The notes: generated by a model not told the origin, from the sequence alone. A DNA stretch of 64,000 bases from Nitrospirales bacterium (GCA_022828225.1 JAJEJG010000004.1:39605-103604), one strand, 5' to 3'; shown: positions 36,377-45,507, counted from the stretch's first letter. Numbers and translations are program-made.

Positions 36377-38137
36377 TCAGTGGCTCAGAAGCTTGGCCAA
36401 CTCCGTGTTCAAGTGGGAAAAGGCGTCGATCACTCCGTCGAAGACATGATCGAGGGCAAGACCGTAGCCTTGGTTCAAAGCCGCCGTGTCGAAGCCGAGG
36501 GTCTCAAGGCTCCTGAGCACGCCGCCTGTGTCATGTGCGTCCGCTATGCGAAGATCGTTGTTGACGAACAACGCTGCAAGGGCACCGTTTTCGGTCGTCA
36601 AGTCTCCCGGCTCTGCGTCGGCACCGAAGGCGTCGACACGCTCACCCTTGGCGTTCAGCCGCTCTACGATGTTTAATAAGGCTTGCAGCAACTTAAGGCT
36701 GCCTAGGGTCTTGATATCCGAGCGGGTGTGGCCGGCACTCACTAGAAGGTTTCGCAGGAAGCCGTTTGGAATGCGTTGCCAAAGCTCATGAAGGTTCTTA
36801 CACCGCGAGAGAAAAGCTTGCTCCGTCATGGAAAGTGGAGCCACCTGAGCGAGGCGTGACAGTTCAGGATAGTTCAACCAGCCATTGTCGCGCAGTTCCG
36901 CACGGGAGAGCTTAAAGATTTCGGTTGCTGGCCGCGGTGCCGCGCCTGCGGCGTCGCTCAGTTCCGCGAGGTGATCGCCAAGATCTAGCAGTTGTTCCAC
37001 AAAGCGGCCTGTCTTGGAAACGATGTGCTCTTCATCTAGGTTGAGCTCCGCGACTTGGACAGGATCGAGCACGTGGTCATAAGCGTGCTTTATCTCTCGA
37101 TCTGGCTTCGGCTTATAGAGTTCCCGCATCGATACCTTAATTAGATTGCGGCCAACCCGAACGCAGTCTGTGAAGGCCCACTGACCGCCGTAGGATGGGC
37201 TACAATTCCACTTTCCATAAATGTTAACTGGTGATGTGTCGAAAAGACTGCTCTGCTCATACCGTTCTAGAAATCGGTCATCGAGGTGTACGGGCATGAT
37301 CTCGACGAGAGCATTGGCTCGGTCGTGCGTCATTGGACCGGCAACACCTGGCCAGATTAGACCGTTCGCGCTCGGTTCGGGGCTGAGCTCCGGAGTGACC
37401 GCAACTACACTAGCCAAGACCTGTATTAGAAGCCCGCCCTTGTGCTCTCGGATGTCGAGGTCGTACCAGCCGCCACCAGGGTTTAGTCGCGCGTGACCCT
37501 CGCCCGCCATCAATGCCCGGAGGTCGGGGCAATCCGGCAACAGAGTTTCGTAAAAGAAAATCCGGACGCCGTAGGCGCCCCGCATCCAGAGGTAACGTCG
37601 CAGGTATTCGTTGGACATCGTCCAACTGACATTCCTCTTCGGAGAGAAGTAGTACTCGGTCGAGATTTCCCCCTGTGCGACCTCAAACGCCGGAAGCGAC
37701 AGGTCGTCAAAGATCACTCGCTGCTGGTCACCGCCAAGGCAGCGCGGCGAGAGTCCCAAGGCCATCCAGACCTTCTCCGCAAGACTGTAGCTGTAGAAGG
37801 AGCCGTTGCCCCAAGATGCCACGATGTAGTCGAGTCCAGACACCGACGGTGTGAAGTCCGCTAGTTCGCCTTGCTCCCTCACGTACGGTGTGGAAAAGAA
37901 GACCACGCCGTCACTGGCCTCCCGTGGAATACCTAGTTGGGCAATGTCAGCCTTCGGCACCAAAGCCATTACCATATGGACGTACTCACGATCCGGACCG
38001 TACTGGTCGACGTCGTATCGGGAAGCCACCTCGACCCGAAGTTGGGGGTTGTCGTTGATCGGCTCAAGCAGACTATGCAACCGCAACGGCAACTGCGTCG
38101 CCGGTATTGGAAACTCGTTCAGATAATCGATGACCAA
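36377..38137 (-). CDS. Unrecognised 586-residue protein with a C-terminal RX4H (HEPN-like) helical region
   Basis: I do not recognise the full protein. The first about 330 residues look mixed alpha/beta with many aromatic residues (VVFFSTPYVREQGELADF, YIVASWGNGSFYSYSLAEKVW). Residues from about 380 are helical. Near the C-terminus NNDLRIADAHDTGG contains R-x4-H, followed by LETLGFDTAALNQGYGLALDHVFDGVIDAF. This arrangement resembles the helical tail of HEPN-type or abortive-infection proteins known to me. The downstream neighbour of another RX4H protein (38350), both in a region with restriction-modification wreckage and higBA, it is a candidate defence effector. No membrane segment. Function is inference. 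Confidence 0.7.
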   Translation of the reverse strand: MVIDYLNEFPIPATQLPLRLHSLLEPINDNPQLRVEVASRYDVDQYGPDREYVHMVMALVPKADIAQLGIPREASDGVVFFSTPYVREQGELADFTPSVSGLDYIVASWGNGSFYSYSLAEKVWMALGLSPRCLGGDQQRVIFDDLSLPAFEVAQGEISTEYYFSPKRNVSWTMSNEYLRRYLWMRGAYGVRIFFYETLLPDCPDLRALMAGEGHARLNPGGGWYDLDIREHKGGLLIQVLASVVAVTPELSPEPSANGLIWPGVAGPMTHDRANALVEIMPVHLDDRFLERYEQSSLFDTSPVNIYGKWNCSPSYGGQWAFTDCVRVGRNLIKVSMRELYKPKPDREIKHAYDHVLDPVQVAELNLDEEHIVSKTGRFVEQLLDLGDHLAELSDAAGAAPRPATEIFKLSRAELRDNGWLNYPELSRLAQVAPLSMTEQAFLSRCKNLHELWQRIPNGFLRNLLVSAGHTRSDIKTLGSLKLLQALLNIVERLNAKGERVDAFGADAEPGDLTTENGALAALFVNNDLRIADAHDTGGVLRSLETLGFDTAALNQGYGLALDHVFDGVIDAFSHLNTELAKLLSH

Positions 38138-38349
38138 AGCGAGGCCCCTCGTGACCTTTCCCCTAATTTAGGTCCAGGTCGAGCGTGAAGGATTGGGGGA
38201 ATTATAGCCGCTGTGATAGCTGTGTGAAAATGGTCTCACTTTGGGAGGCACGGGGGGGCAGCCCCTCGTCGTTACAGTACCCGGCCACTGCTGGCTATGC
38301 CACCTTGCGGACTGAGATCTCATCGGAACGGCGCAGAAAATCAGAAACC

Positions 38350-39132
38350 TCATTGCTGTGACGATGTCAGCTTAGCCGTCGAAGTAAGTATTTGAAAGAT
38401 ATAGTCTGCCATAATAATCATGTTCATACTGTGTTTAAATGTAGAGTATGGAACAAGTCCGTGCGTGGACGCATGACGGTTTGGAACGTAATCCCCCTCA
38501 TATTGTGCCCTATTACTATCGTCGACTGGTTCATACAAGTGATGAACAAGTCGATCAAATAGTATCCAACCATAAGCCTCTCTTGGCAGGAAGTTTCTTA
38601 TTTCTCCTTGATTTGTAAGTTTCTCCAACATCTTCTTCGAGGAAATTGCACCCGCAGCATCTTCAAAATAATGAATGCGAAATTCCCGATCTATTTCTGG
38701 GAACAGGACACGGCAAACACACCGATAGTGCCCCATACCGTGCGCAGAAAGCGCTTCGCGAAATGTCTCTTTGGTTTCCTCTGATATGTGATAATGATTC
38801 AATCTATTTTCGATGTCTTGACGGATGCTTTCCCAATTGTTCTCGTAGAAACTTGTCAGACGGGCTTCGAGCAGAGATACATCGTCTCTGCATTCCTCAA
38901 CATAGTTCATCGACACAGTATGATACGGTAACCAGCCCGTCGGACGGACTGAATCGATGAATTTGTTATACCTCACAAAGTGCTTAATGTGCGGAGCTAT
39001 CGCTTCGAGAAAAGGCGTGATAGCTTGAGAGACACGTGACATTGATTGAATGAACGGCTGAAGAGGTTCAACCAATCGTTGCAACGCAGCACATAGGTTC
39101 AGAATACTTTGAATGGTTTGGTTATATGTCAT
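38350..39132 (-). CDS. Predicted HEPN-domain protein (putative RNase effector)
   Basis: 260 residues from the ATG of MTYNQTIQS, which overlaps the last codons of the restriction-modification remnant upstream. The C-terminal helix pair reads VPNRHASTHGLVPYSTFKHSMNMIIMADYIFQIL. NRHASTHG holds the R-x4-H motif expected of HEPN ribonucleases, and the trailing Y-x-T-x-K-x-S-x-N is common in HEPN/abortive-infection families. Base composition is clearly AT-richer than the flanks, suggesting transfer. It is followed, after 212 bp with no gene, by the 586-residue RX4H protein. Confidence 0.7.
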   Translation of the reverse strand: MTYNQTIQSILNLCAALQRLVEPLQPFIQSMSRVSQAITPFLEAIAPHIKHFVRYNKFIDSVRPTGWLPYHTVSMNYVEECRDDVSLLEARLTSFYENNWESIRQDIENRLNHYHISEETKETFREALSAHGMGHYRCVCRVLFPEIDREFRIHYFEDAAGAISSKKMLEKLTNQGEIRNFLPREAYGWILFDRLVHHLYEPVDDSNRAQYEGDYVPNRHASTHGLVPYSTFKHSMNMIIMADYIFQILTSTAKLTSSQQ

Positions 39133-39505
39133 GTGCGATGTTCCTACCTTGTCCAAATACGATCGCCGCGATCCGTCTCGTTGTGTCGGTGAAGTGCTGG
39201 ACTTCTTCGGGTTTGAGGGAGCGGTCGAGGATGTCGCTTTCGCGGTAGGAGAGCCATTTTTTGAGGACCTGATAGCCGCCGAGTTTGTAGGTCCAGACGG
39301 CGGCAGGGATGTTGCGCCAGAAGGCGCGGTCGTTCAGGTACACGTCGAAGGTGGTTTCGCCGAGCGTGGGGATGCTGTCGCCCAACGCTGACTTTTCACC
39401 TGGTGTATAGGCGCGCTCGGTGATGCGGCCTTGGCCCGGCATGACGGTATCACCTGTTCCGAAGTGGCCCCAGCCAGCCATCACCGCGAAATCGTCTCCG
39501 GTCAT
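39122..39505 (-). pseudogene. C-terminal fragment of type ISP restriction-modification enzyme
   Basis: The 127-codon open frame reads GWGHFGTGDTVMPGQGRITERAYTP and AFWRNIPAAVWTYKLGGYQVLKKWLSYRESDILDRSLKPEEVQHF. This is the conserved C-terminus of single-polypeptide (LlaGI/type ISP-like) restriction-modification proteins of about 1000-1500 residues. The helicase, methylase and nuclease parts are missing. The N-terminus lies just upstream in another frame (39517..39711), so a large internal deletion has destroyed the gene. Confidence 0.8.
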
Positions 39506-39516
39506 GTTATGGCCGT

Positions 39517-39711
39517 CTATGGTTGTGGGAAGGCAATGTCGCCGACACAGAACACCTTGGGCTTGAGCGTTGCACCCACGACATTCAATAGGTTGGCGAG
39601 CGGCCCGTAGCTCGACCGCTCCCCGGTCGCGCCGCCCAACGCGCTGACTCGCCGGAGGTCGGCGAGGTAGGTTTCAATGGTTGCCGTGAGTTTTGTGTTC
39701 ATTCGGGTCAT
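39517..39711 (-). pseudogene. N-terminal fragment of the same restriction-modification enzyme
   Basis: The 64 codons MNTKLTATIETYLADLRRV..GGATGERSSYGPLANLLNVVG match the start of type ISP enzymes, where this segment leads into the nuclease domain. The frame stops after VGDIAFPQP. Only about 15 bp separate it from the C-terminal fragment, marking the deletion scar. Confidence 0.75.
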
Positions 39712-39768
39712 TTCTGCCTATGCGCTCTCATTCGTTGACAAAATGCCAGAGAAGGGACCATCACTGCT

Positions 39769-40062
39769 TCATGCCGGTTGCGGCTCGTAGCGTTCGATCT
39801 CGATCTGATTCTCACGTTCTTGCGCCCGCGCGATGTCGTAGGCGGTCTGCAAGCGTATCCAGGTTTCCGTCGTGGAGCCGAAAGCCTTAGCAAGCCGGAT
39901 TGCCATCTCGGATGACATGCGCGCACGGCCATTGATCAGGTTCGAAAGGGCTTGGCGACTGACGCCAAGGACCTTGGCACCTTCAGTCACGCTCAGACCA
40001 AGCGGCTCCAAACAAGCGGCGCGCACGACCTTTCCGGGGTGTGGCGGGTTGTTCATGGGCAT
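39769..40062 (-). CDS. higA: HigA-type antitoxin
   Basis: The 97-residue protein starts at [22 protein letters not shown] (GGAGGAGG upstream; the track start 40122 is too long). This is the HigA signature, followed by an HTH_3 domain: [39 protein letters not shown]. It neutralises HigB and represses the operon. It follows higB in the order typical of higBA, 25 bp apart. Confidence 0.92.
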   Translation of the reverse strand: MPMNNPPHPGKVVRAACLEPLGLSVTEGAKVLGVSRQALSNLINGRARMSSEMAIRLAKAFGSTTETWIRLQTAYDIARAQERENQIEIERYEPQPA

Positions 40063-40087
40063 TGGGAGGCCTCCTCCGTCTATGAGT

Positions 40088-40366
40088 TTAGTGGTAATCA
40101 ATGAGTTCCACATCATGGACATCCTCGCCTTCGAAGCGGAAGATGATGCGCCAGTTGGCCTTCACGGTTACCGACCAATAGCCCTTCAGAGCGCCTTTGA
40201 GCGCATGGAGCCGGTAGTGTGGAATGCGCATCGCCTCGGGAGACGTGGCGACATCAAGTTGGGCGAGAATCACCTCTACCCGTTCTTGCAGATCCGAATG
40301 GATGAGATTGGGGTCACTGCGCTCATACATGCGTCTGAGACCACGATGTCGGAAGCTCTGTATCAT
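40088..40366 (-). CDS. higB: HigB-type RelE-superfamily toxin
   Basis: 92 residues from [15 protein letters not shown]. The RelE/ParE fold has [46 protein letters not shown], the HigB/GraT-type ending with catalytic His/Tyr near the end. HigB cleaves mRNA on the ribosome. With higA it forms a complete type II toxin-antitoxin pair lodged between two fragments of restriction-modification gene. Confidence 0.9.
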   Translation of the reverse strand: MIQSFRHRGLRRMYERSDPNLIHSDLQERVEVILAQLDVATSPEAMRIPHYRLHALKGALKGYWSVTVKANWRIIFRFEGEDVHDVELIDYH

Positions 40367-40414
40367 CCGCAGAATGTAATCCGTCAATTGACGCTTGTCA
40401 ATAACGATTCATCA

Positions 40415-40515
40415 TTATCCACCCGATCCTCCGCGCCGTTCCGTAACGTGTCGGATTTTTTCAGACTTGAACGGGCGGTCGAGGATATCGCGTTCGCGAT
40501 AAAAAACCTTTTCTT
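40415..40515 (-). pseudogene. Second restriction-modification C-terminal relic
   Basis: In the minus strand the frame reads VFYRERDILDRPFKSEKIRHVTE before a stop. This parallels LSYRESDILDRSLKPEEVQHFTD of the fragment at 39122. It is a short, decayed second copy of the same protein end, just upstream of higB. No other part is visible. Confidence 0.6.
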
Positions 40516-40570
40516 GAGCATCTCACGTCTTAGCAAAATCGGTTCAATTCTGTTATTTTATTTGGCTGTC

Positions 40571-40605
40571 CCCCTCACCCTGCCCTCTCCCTCCAGGGGA
40601 GAGGG
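40571..40605. repeat. R6 hairpin repeat, copy 2
   Basis: CCCTCACCC-TG-CCCTCTCCCTCCAGGGGAGAGGG, related to 8314..8350. It lies between the restriction-modification relic and the PEP mutase gene. No gene is seen in 40516..40672. Confidence 0.65.
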
Positions 40606-40672
40606 AATTATAGAGACTCTCTCCCGAGGAAAAGGGTCTTAAAACTGGCATTGGCAGAATTGTTGAAACCTA

Positions 40673-42307
40673 ATGAGCAAAGAGGCACCACCGTCCAAGA
40701 CCCGGCAATTCAAGGGGCTCCTGCAATCGGACCGGTTGGAGTTTCTTTGTGAGGCGCACAATGGGCTCAGCGCCAAGATCGTGGAGGAGGCGGGGTTCAA
40801 GGGGATTTGGGCCAGCGGGCTGACACTCTCCGCGCAATTCGGGGTGCGGGACAACAACGAAGCCAGTTGGACGCAGGTCCTCGACCACCTGGAGTTCATG
40901 TCCGACGCCACGAGGATTCCCATCCTGCTCGACGGCGATACCGGGTACGGGAATTTCAACAACATGCAGCGCTTGATCAAGAAACTGGAGCAACGCCGCA
41001 TCGCCGCCGTGTGCATTGAAGACAAACAGTTCCCCAAGACCAACAGTTTTCTGAAGGGCGAGACGCAGCCCATGGCCGGCATCGACGAATTCTGCGGGAA
41101 AATCAAGGCCGGCAAGGACGCCCAAAGCGATGCCGATTTCTGCCTGATCGCCAGGGTCGAAGCCTTTATTTGCGGCTGGGGTCTGTCCGAAGCCTTGAAG
41201 CGAGCCGAGGCGTATCACCAGGCCGGCGCCGACGGCATCCTCATTCACAGCGCCCTGGCGGTACCCGACGAAATCCTGGCCTTCAAGCAGGAATGGGGCA
41301 ATCGCTGCCCGGTGGTCATCGTGCCGACCAAGTATTACGCCACGCTCACGGACGTGTTCCGGCAACACGGGTTTTCCCTGGTGATTTGGGCCAATCACCT
41401 CCTCCGCGCGGCCGTGACCGTCATGCAGAAAACCGCGCGCACCCTGAAAGAAAACGAGAACCTGTTCTCGATTGAAGACAAGATCGCCCCGGTAGCCGAG
41501 ATCTTCCGGCTTCAGGACGCGGCGGAACTCCAGGAGGCCGAGAAACGCTATTTGCCCCACAACGGCGCCAGCCCGGCCGGGATCGTCCTGGCCGCGTCAC
41601 GCGGGAACGAACTGGGTGAATTGACGGAAGACAGGCCCAAGACCATGGTACCGATTCAAGGCCTGCCGATCCTGTCGCACATCGTCGATGCGTACAATAC
41701 GATCGGCATCAAGAACATTACCGTGGTTCGCGGCTATAAAAAGGAGGCCGTGTCGCTGCCCAACCTGACCTACGTGGACAACGACGATTTTGCCCAGACC
41801 GGAGAACTCGTCTCCCTGTTCAAGGCGTTGGAATCGAAGAACGGGGATTTTCAGGACACCATCGTTTCGTATGGGGACGTCCTCTTCAACACGCACATTC
41901 CCCAGATCCTGTTTCAGGAACCGGAGGATTGGGTGATTGCCGTGGACAGCGTCTGGGAAGGGAAGACCTCCTATACCCGGCTCGGGGGGTTCGCGGAATG
42001 CACCATGCCGAATTCGCGCATCGCGTTCAATGCGACAATCCATCTCAAACAATTGGGGCGGGACGTGCCGCGAGAATCCATTCACGGTGTATGGATGGGA
42101 TTCTTGAAGGTCTCGGCCAACGCAACCGCACAGTTGCACGGCATTCTCGGGGAGATGCTCGCCGATCCCGCCAACGACAAGGCGGGCATGGCTCAATTGT
42201 TTCAGGAATTGCTCAAACGAGGCGTCCCCATACGCGTACTCTACACGGTCGGGCATTGGCTGGACATCAACAGCCTCGACGACTTGGTACAAGCCGGCCA
42301 ATTTTAG
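40673..42307 (+). CDS. Phosphoenolpyruvate mutase fused to nucleotidyltransferase
   Basis: 544 residues. The N-terminal half is a PEP mutase of the isocitrate lyase superfamily: [11 protein letters not shown] (metal) and the diagnostic [11 protein letters not shown] (about residues 123-133), which separates true mutases from relatives. From about 300 a sugar-nucleotide-type transferase domain follows ([43 protein letters not shown]), like the 2-aminoethylphosphonate cytidylyltransferase PntC. The pair suggests synthesis of a phosphonate head group for surface polymers or lipids. No phosphonopyruvate decarboxylase or transaminase is in the window. No clear Shine-Dalgarno. Its stop lies in a 13-bp direct repeat. 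Confidence 0.85.
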   Translation: MSKEAPPSKTRQFKGLLQSDRLEFLCEAHNGLSAKIVEEAGFKGIWASGLTLSAQFGVRDNNEASWTQVLDHLEFMSDATRIPILLDGDTGYGNFNNMQRLIKKLEQRRIAAVCIEDKQFPKTNSFLKGETQPMAGIDEFCGKIKAGKDAQSDADFCLIARVEAFICGWGLSEALKRAEAYHQAGADGILIHSALAVPDEILAFKQEWGNRCPVVIVPTKYYATLTDVFRQHGFSLVIWANHLLRAAVTVMQKTARTLKENENLFSIEDKIAPVAEIFRLQDAAELQEAEKRYLPHNGASPAGIVLAASRGNELGELTEDRPKTMVPIQGLPILSHIVDAYNTIGIKNITVVRGYKKEAVSLPNLTYVDNDDFAQTGELVSLFKALESKNGDFQDTIVSYGDVLFNTHIPQILFQEPEDWVIAVDSVWEGKTSYTRLGGFAECTMPNSRIAFNATIHLKQLGRDVPRESIHGVWMGFLKVSANATAQLHGILGEMLADPANDKAGMAQLFQELLKRGVPIRVLYTVGHWLDINSLDDLVQAGQF

Positions 42308-42417
42308 ATTGGGATGAAAAGAACCTCACCCAAGCCGCCGCTCCTGTCCCCCTCCTTTGTAAGGAGGGGTAAGGGGAGGAGAAGAGAACGAAGGACACAC
42401 CTGGCAATTTTAGATTG
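42299..42417. repeat. R1 half-element between 13-bp direct repeats
   Basis: CAATTTTAGATTG occurs at 42299..42311 and again at 42405..42417, flanking 93 bp that contain one R1 arm (42348..42384, CCCCTCCTTTGTAAGGAGGGG). The first copy includes the PEP-mutase stop codon. The pattern is that of an insertion with target duplication. Confidence 0.7.
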
Positions 42418-42431
42418 CGTGGAGATCAATC

Positions 42432-43274
42432 ATGCAAACCATCACGACGCACAACGGCATTCCCATTCCCAACTTCATGTACGGCACCGCGTGGAAAAAG
42501 GCGGATACGGACCGGTACGTGCAAGCGGCCGTCCAGGCCGGCTTTCGCGCCATCGATACCGCGAACCAACTCATGCATTATGACGAAGCCCGGGTCGGAG
42601 AGGCCTTATCGGCCTTGGCAAAGCAAGGGATCACGCGGGATCAATTGTTTCTCCAGACTAAATTCACGCCCGTCTCGGGGCAGGACCACCGGACGCCCTA
42701 TGACCCCATGGCCCCCGTAGGCAAACAGGCGACACAATCGTTTGAAAGCTCGCTCGAACACTTGCGGACCGACTTCATCGATTCCTATGTCCTGCACGGC
42801 CCCTACGGCCGCTGGGAACTCGAACAAGAAGATTGGGACGTTTGGACGGCGCTCGAACACCTCTACCAGGAAGGCCGGGTCAAAATGATCGGCATCAGCA
42901 ACGTCCAGGCCCTTCAACTGCAGTTGCTGTGCGAACTGGCCAACGTGAAGCCCATGGTCGTCCAGAACCGTTGCTACGCGGCATTGGGGTGGGACCAGGC
43001 CGTCAGGGAAATCTGCCGGGACCATGACATCGTGTATCAGGGGTTTTCGTTACTCACCGCGAATCGCGGGGTGGTCCAGAACCCGGAGGTCGGCGCCATT
43101 GCCGAACGGTGCAACACGGGGCCGGCCCAAGTCATCTTCCGGTTTGCCCAGCAGGTGGGCATGCTCCCCATCACCGGCACGACCAACACGCAGCGGATGA
43201 CGGATAATCTGGACATCGGCCGCGTGGAACTCACCCCGGAAGACATCGCCCGGATCGAAACCATCGCCGTGTAA
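42432..43274 (+). CDS. Aldo/keto reductase
   Basis: The 280-residue (beta/alpha)8 NADPH reductase has FRAIDTANQLMHYDEARVGEAL, FLQTKFTP (Lys), DSYVLHGPYG (His), and VKMIGISNVQALQL. The spacing from Asp to the acidic/Tyr segment is two residues longer than in the classic DTAxxYxNE form, matching the known DTAxQxxHYxE subgroup, so Tyr in HYDE probably is the catalytic one. GGAG precedes the ATG. It is downstream of the PEP mutase gene across a repeat insertion. Substrate unknown. Confidence 0.9.
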   Translation: MQTITTHNGIPIPNFMYGTAWKKADTDRYVQAAVQAGFRAIDTANQLMHYDEARVGEALSALAKQGITRDQLFLQTKFTPVSGQDHRTPYDPMAPVGKQATQSFESSLEHLRTDFIDSYVLHGPYGRWELEQEDWDVWTALEHLYQEGRVKMIGISNVQALQLQLLCELANVKPMVVQNRCYAALGWDQAVREICRDHDIVYQGFSLLTANRGVVQNPEVGAIAERCNTGPAQVIFRFAQQVGMLPITGTTNTQRMTDNLDIGRVELTPEDIARIETIAV

Positions 43275-43295
43275 TCACGAAACGCCTCAAACACG

Positions 43296-44396
43296 ATGCG
43301 CCACATGCTCAAACCATTCTATCTCGCCCTGTGTGTCGTGGCGTGCCTCGCACTCCCGGCGCCGGCCCAGGAAGGACGCGCCATTCCCGGCGTCCCGTTT
43401 CAAGTCTTTCTGGGTCAGGAGCAAGGCGAAACCATCCCACAGGACTTGGCGAATGACGCCGTGGAAACCGTCACCAAAGCGTTCGGCATCCTGGTCCGAA
43501 ATCGCTCGCAACACAAACGCTTCGATCAGGCCCTCACAAACGATCTCCTGCAAAAGGTCGTGATCGAGCCGCGCGTGTTGAACCGGGACGGTAAGGAATT
43601 TCCGTTTCTCGTGGCCAGGACCAAACAGAAAGGCAAGGTCAAGCTCCTGATCAACGCCATGAGACTCCGGGAAGACGGATACCTGGGACAGCCGGAGACC
43701 CTCGCCCCAAGACTGGCCAAAGAGTTTCAATGGGTGATCAGTAAAGCCGCGACCAAATCCGCCCGCCGGGGACGTCTGCTGAAACGTGACCTGGCAAGCG
43801 CGCCCATTGCCACTAATGCCGAGATCAAAAAGATGTCGCCGGAAGACCGCACGGCCGTGCTGCAGGCCCTGTTGGATACCTACATTCAAACGGTGGATGC
43901 CTATGGCAGCCTGGTCGATCAACCGCATTATGAAATGGGAACCACGACCCTGACGAAACCCGAGCACGTGGATTCGACCATCAAGTTGTATGATATCCGC
44001 GTCCGGCATGCCCTCCGGTTGATCGTCAGCGATCCCTATTTCTGGGAGAACTCGCAAAAGGCCGTTCGCAGCCTGCTTAACGGAAAAATCTGGCACGTCC
44101 TGATGGCCAGAATCGACGAACGGGATTGGACAACGCGGACGCGCGTGGTGCCGGAAGACAAAGCCGTCACGGTGGGGGAACGCGGCAGGACCATTCAACC
44201 GGCCAAGGTTCTCGTGAATTACCATCGTTCGCTGGAACCGAAGGAGACCTTGTACCGTGAAACGCAGGGACTCCCCATGGGCGCGTTATCCGCCGAACAA
44301 CTCGCCAAGGTGATCGCGTGGGAAATCCAAAGCCAGATCACCGAAAAATCCCTGCGCGGTCACGTGGCCGAGGACGAACGAACCGCACCGGAGTGA
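43296..44396 (+). CDS. Secreted hypothetical protein
   Basis: 366 residues with signal peptide MLKPFYLALCVVACLALPAPAQ (start at 43296 or the ATG at 43305). The mature protein is mostly helical and charged, e.g. VLNRDGKEFPFLVARTKQKGKVKLLINAMRL and DRTAVLQALLDTYIQTVDAYG, without cysteines. I do not recognise a family. It follows the aldo/keto reductase by 20 bp and is likely in the same transcript. The next intergenic space holds two R1 arms. Confidence 0.7.
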   Translation: MRHMLKPFYLALCVVACLALPAPAQEGRAIPGVPFQVFLGQEQGETIPQDLANDAVETVTKAFGILVRNRSQHKRFDQALTNDLLQKVVIEPRVLNRDGKEFPFLVARTKQKGKVKLLINAMRLREDGYLGQPETLAPRLAKEFQWVISKAATKSARRGRLLKRDLASAPIATNAEIKKMSPEDRTAVLQALLDTYIQTVDAYGSLVDQPHYEMGTTTLTKPEHVDSTIKLYDIRVRHALRLIVSDPYFWENSQKAVRSLLNGKIWHVLMARIDERDWTTRTRVVPEDKAVTVGERGRTIQPAKVLVNYHRSLEPKETLYRETQGLPMGALSAEQLAKVIAWEIQSQITEKSLRGHVAEDERTAPE

Positions 44397-44404
44397 CGCG
44401 GCCG

Positions 44405-44502
44405 CCTCTACCTCCCCTTTCCCCTCCTTACAAAGGAGGGGCATCAAAAAAGCATGCCCATCTGTTTCCTCCCCTTTGTAAGGGGAGGCCAGGTGGGGTA
44501 GA
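44405..44502. repeat. Two R1 arms in outward order
   Basis: A right-type arm (CCTCTACCTCCCC..TTACAAAGGAGGGG, 44405..44441) precedes a left-type arm (CCTCCCCTTTGTAAGGGGAG..GTAGAA, 44468..44502), the reverse of the usual facing order. They lie between convergent genes and could act as a bidirectional terminator. Confidence 0.8.
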
Positions 44503-44542
44503 ACCCAACCGTAGGATGACGCTTCGCTCATCGACCTACACC

Positions 44543-45463
44543 TCATCGACTTCCCACTCGGTCACGATAGACCGACAGATAAACGGTATCGGCTTTCTTC
44601 CGGCTCCACGGGAACCGGTAGAGGATCCGGATTTGACTCGAATACTGTCCGATGTTCGCCCGTTGCCAGAGCCCCTTTTCAAAATATCGCCGGCCCTCCT
44701 GCTCCCTCAGGAATCCCGCAACCCGGTCTTCCGCAAAAAAATCCACGGCCCAACTGTTCGTCCACGTCGGTTGACATTGCCGAACGTAGTCATCCACTTG
44801 GTAGAGCAGGGCTTGCACCTGGGCCAGGTCGGTCATCACGGACTCAATGGTGCGGAGGAACAGCACTTCATGCCCTTGGGGAACGTCGATGAGGCCGATC
44901 GCGTCTTCCAATTGCCTGCAAGCCGGTTCATCTATGGCATACACGTCCGGCCTACCCGGATCGTCTTGCGGGATGACGATGGTCCGAGAAGCATCCTCCC
45001 GGCACATGAGGTGTAAAGAAGGATGGACGCACTCCCATTCAAGCCGGACTCCGAACGACCTGACGTCCTCCAATAACGTCGGCATCCGCTGGTTCAGGAC
45101 CAGCTTGCCTTGAACCGACTCACCCGGGACCAGCCGGATACCCTGCGATCCAAACTTGCCGGGAAACGAGTCCTGTTGCATGTGGCTCCGTTGCGCATCC
45201 ATTCGAAACGCCGAGAGCCACCCGGCGTCATTCGGGGGCAGCCAGGGCAAATCCCGGAGATTCACGGTGACGGGTTCAGGGTTGGCATTGGTCAAATGGA
45301 CGTGAATTTCGTAAACCCGCTCCTCGGGTTTCTTCAGAAATACCTCCATGGCCAATGTCACACGGGAGTCCAAATCAAGTTCCGCGGCCTGACCGGTCGA
45401 GGCGGATGAACCGCCCGGCAACCACAGGAAAAACCCGAATAAAGCGCACAGCACCCGTTTCAT
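44543..45463 (-). CDS. Secreted hypothetical protein
   Basis: 306 residues from MKRVLCALFGFFLWLPGGSS (signal peptide). The track ORF extends upstream into an R1 element, giving spurious PPLAPPYKGGE sequence. The mature part opens with a beta-rich domain (VYEIHVHLTNANPEPVTVNLRDLPWLPPNDAGW) like a bacterial accessory Ig/DUF2381-like fold. Later helices contain cysteines (WECVHPSLHLMCRED, EPACRQLE, VRQCQPTW). Family not recognised; periplasmic location inferred. It is convergent with the gene at 43296. Confidence 0.7.
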   Translation of the reverse strand: MKRVLCALFGFFLWLPGGSSASTGQAAELDLDSRVTLAMEVFLKKPEERVYEIHVHLTNANPEPVTVNLRDLPWLPPNDAGWLSAFRMDAQRSHMQQDSFPGKFGSQGIRLVPGESVQGKLVLNQRMPTLLEDVRSFGVRLEWECVHPSLHLMCREDASRTIVIPQDDPGRPDVYAIDEPACRQLEDAIGLIDVPQGHEVLFLRTIESVMTDLAQVQALLYQVDDYVRQCQPTWTNSWAVDFFAEDRVAGFLREQEGRRYFEKGLWQRANIGQYSSQIRILYRFPWSRKKADTVYLSVYRDRVGSR

Positions 45464-45507
45464 AGTGATACCCAACGCATAGTATATGGCAGTCGATTCT
45501 CTTCTTT

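Noticed and set aside
35058-36377. tRNA-Leu as the integration site of the accessory island at 36.4-40.6 kb
   Set aside because: Two core-like genes (YggX-like, yqgE) lie between, no integrase is present, and no direct repeat of the tRNA end was noticed.
44318-45016. ORFs with PPLCKGRPGGVE or PPYKGG sequences
   Set aside because: These peptides are translations of the R1 repeat in various frames. They recur at all R1 loci and are not genes, except where the DUF559 frame runs into one.
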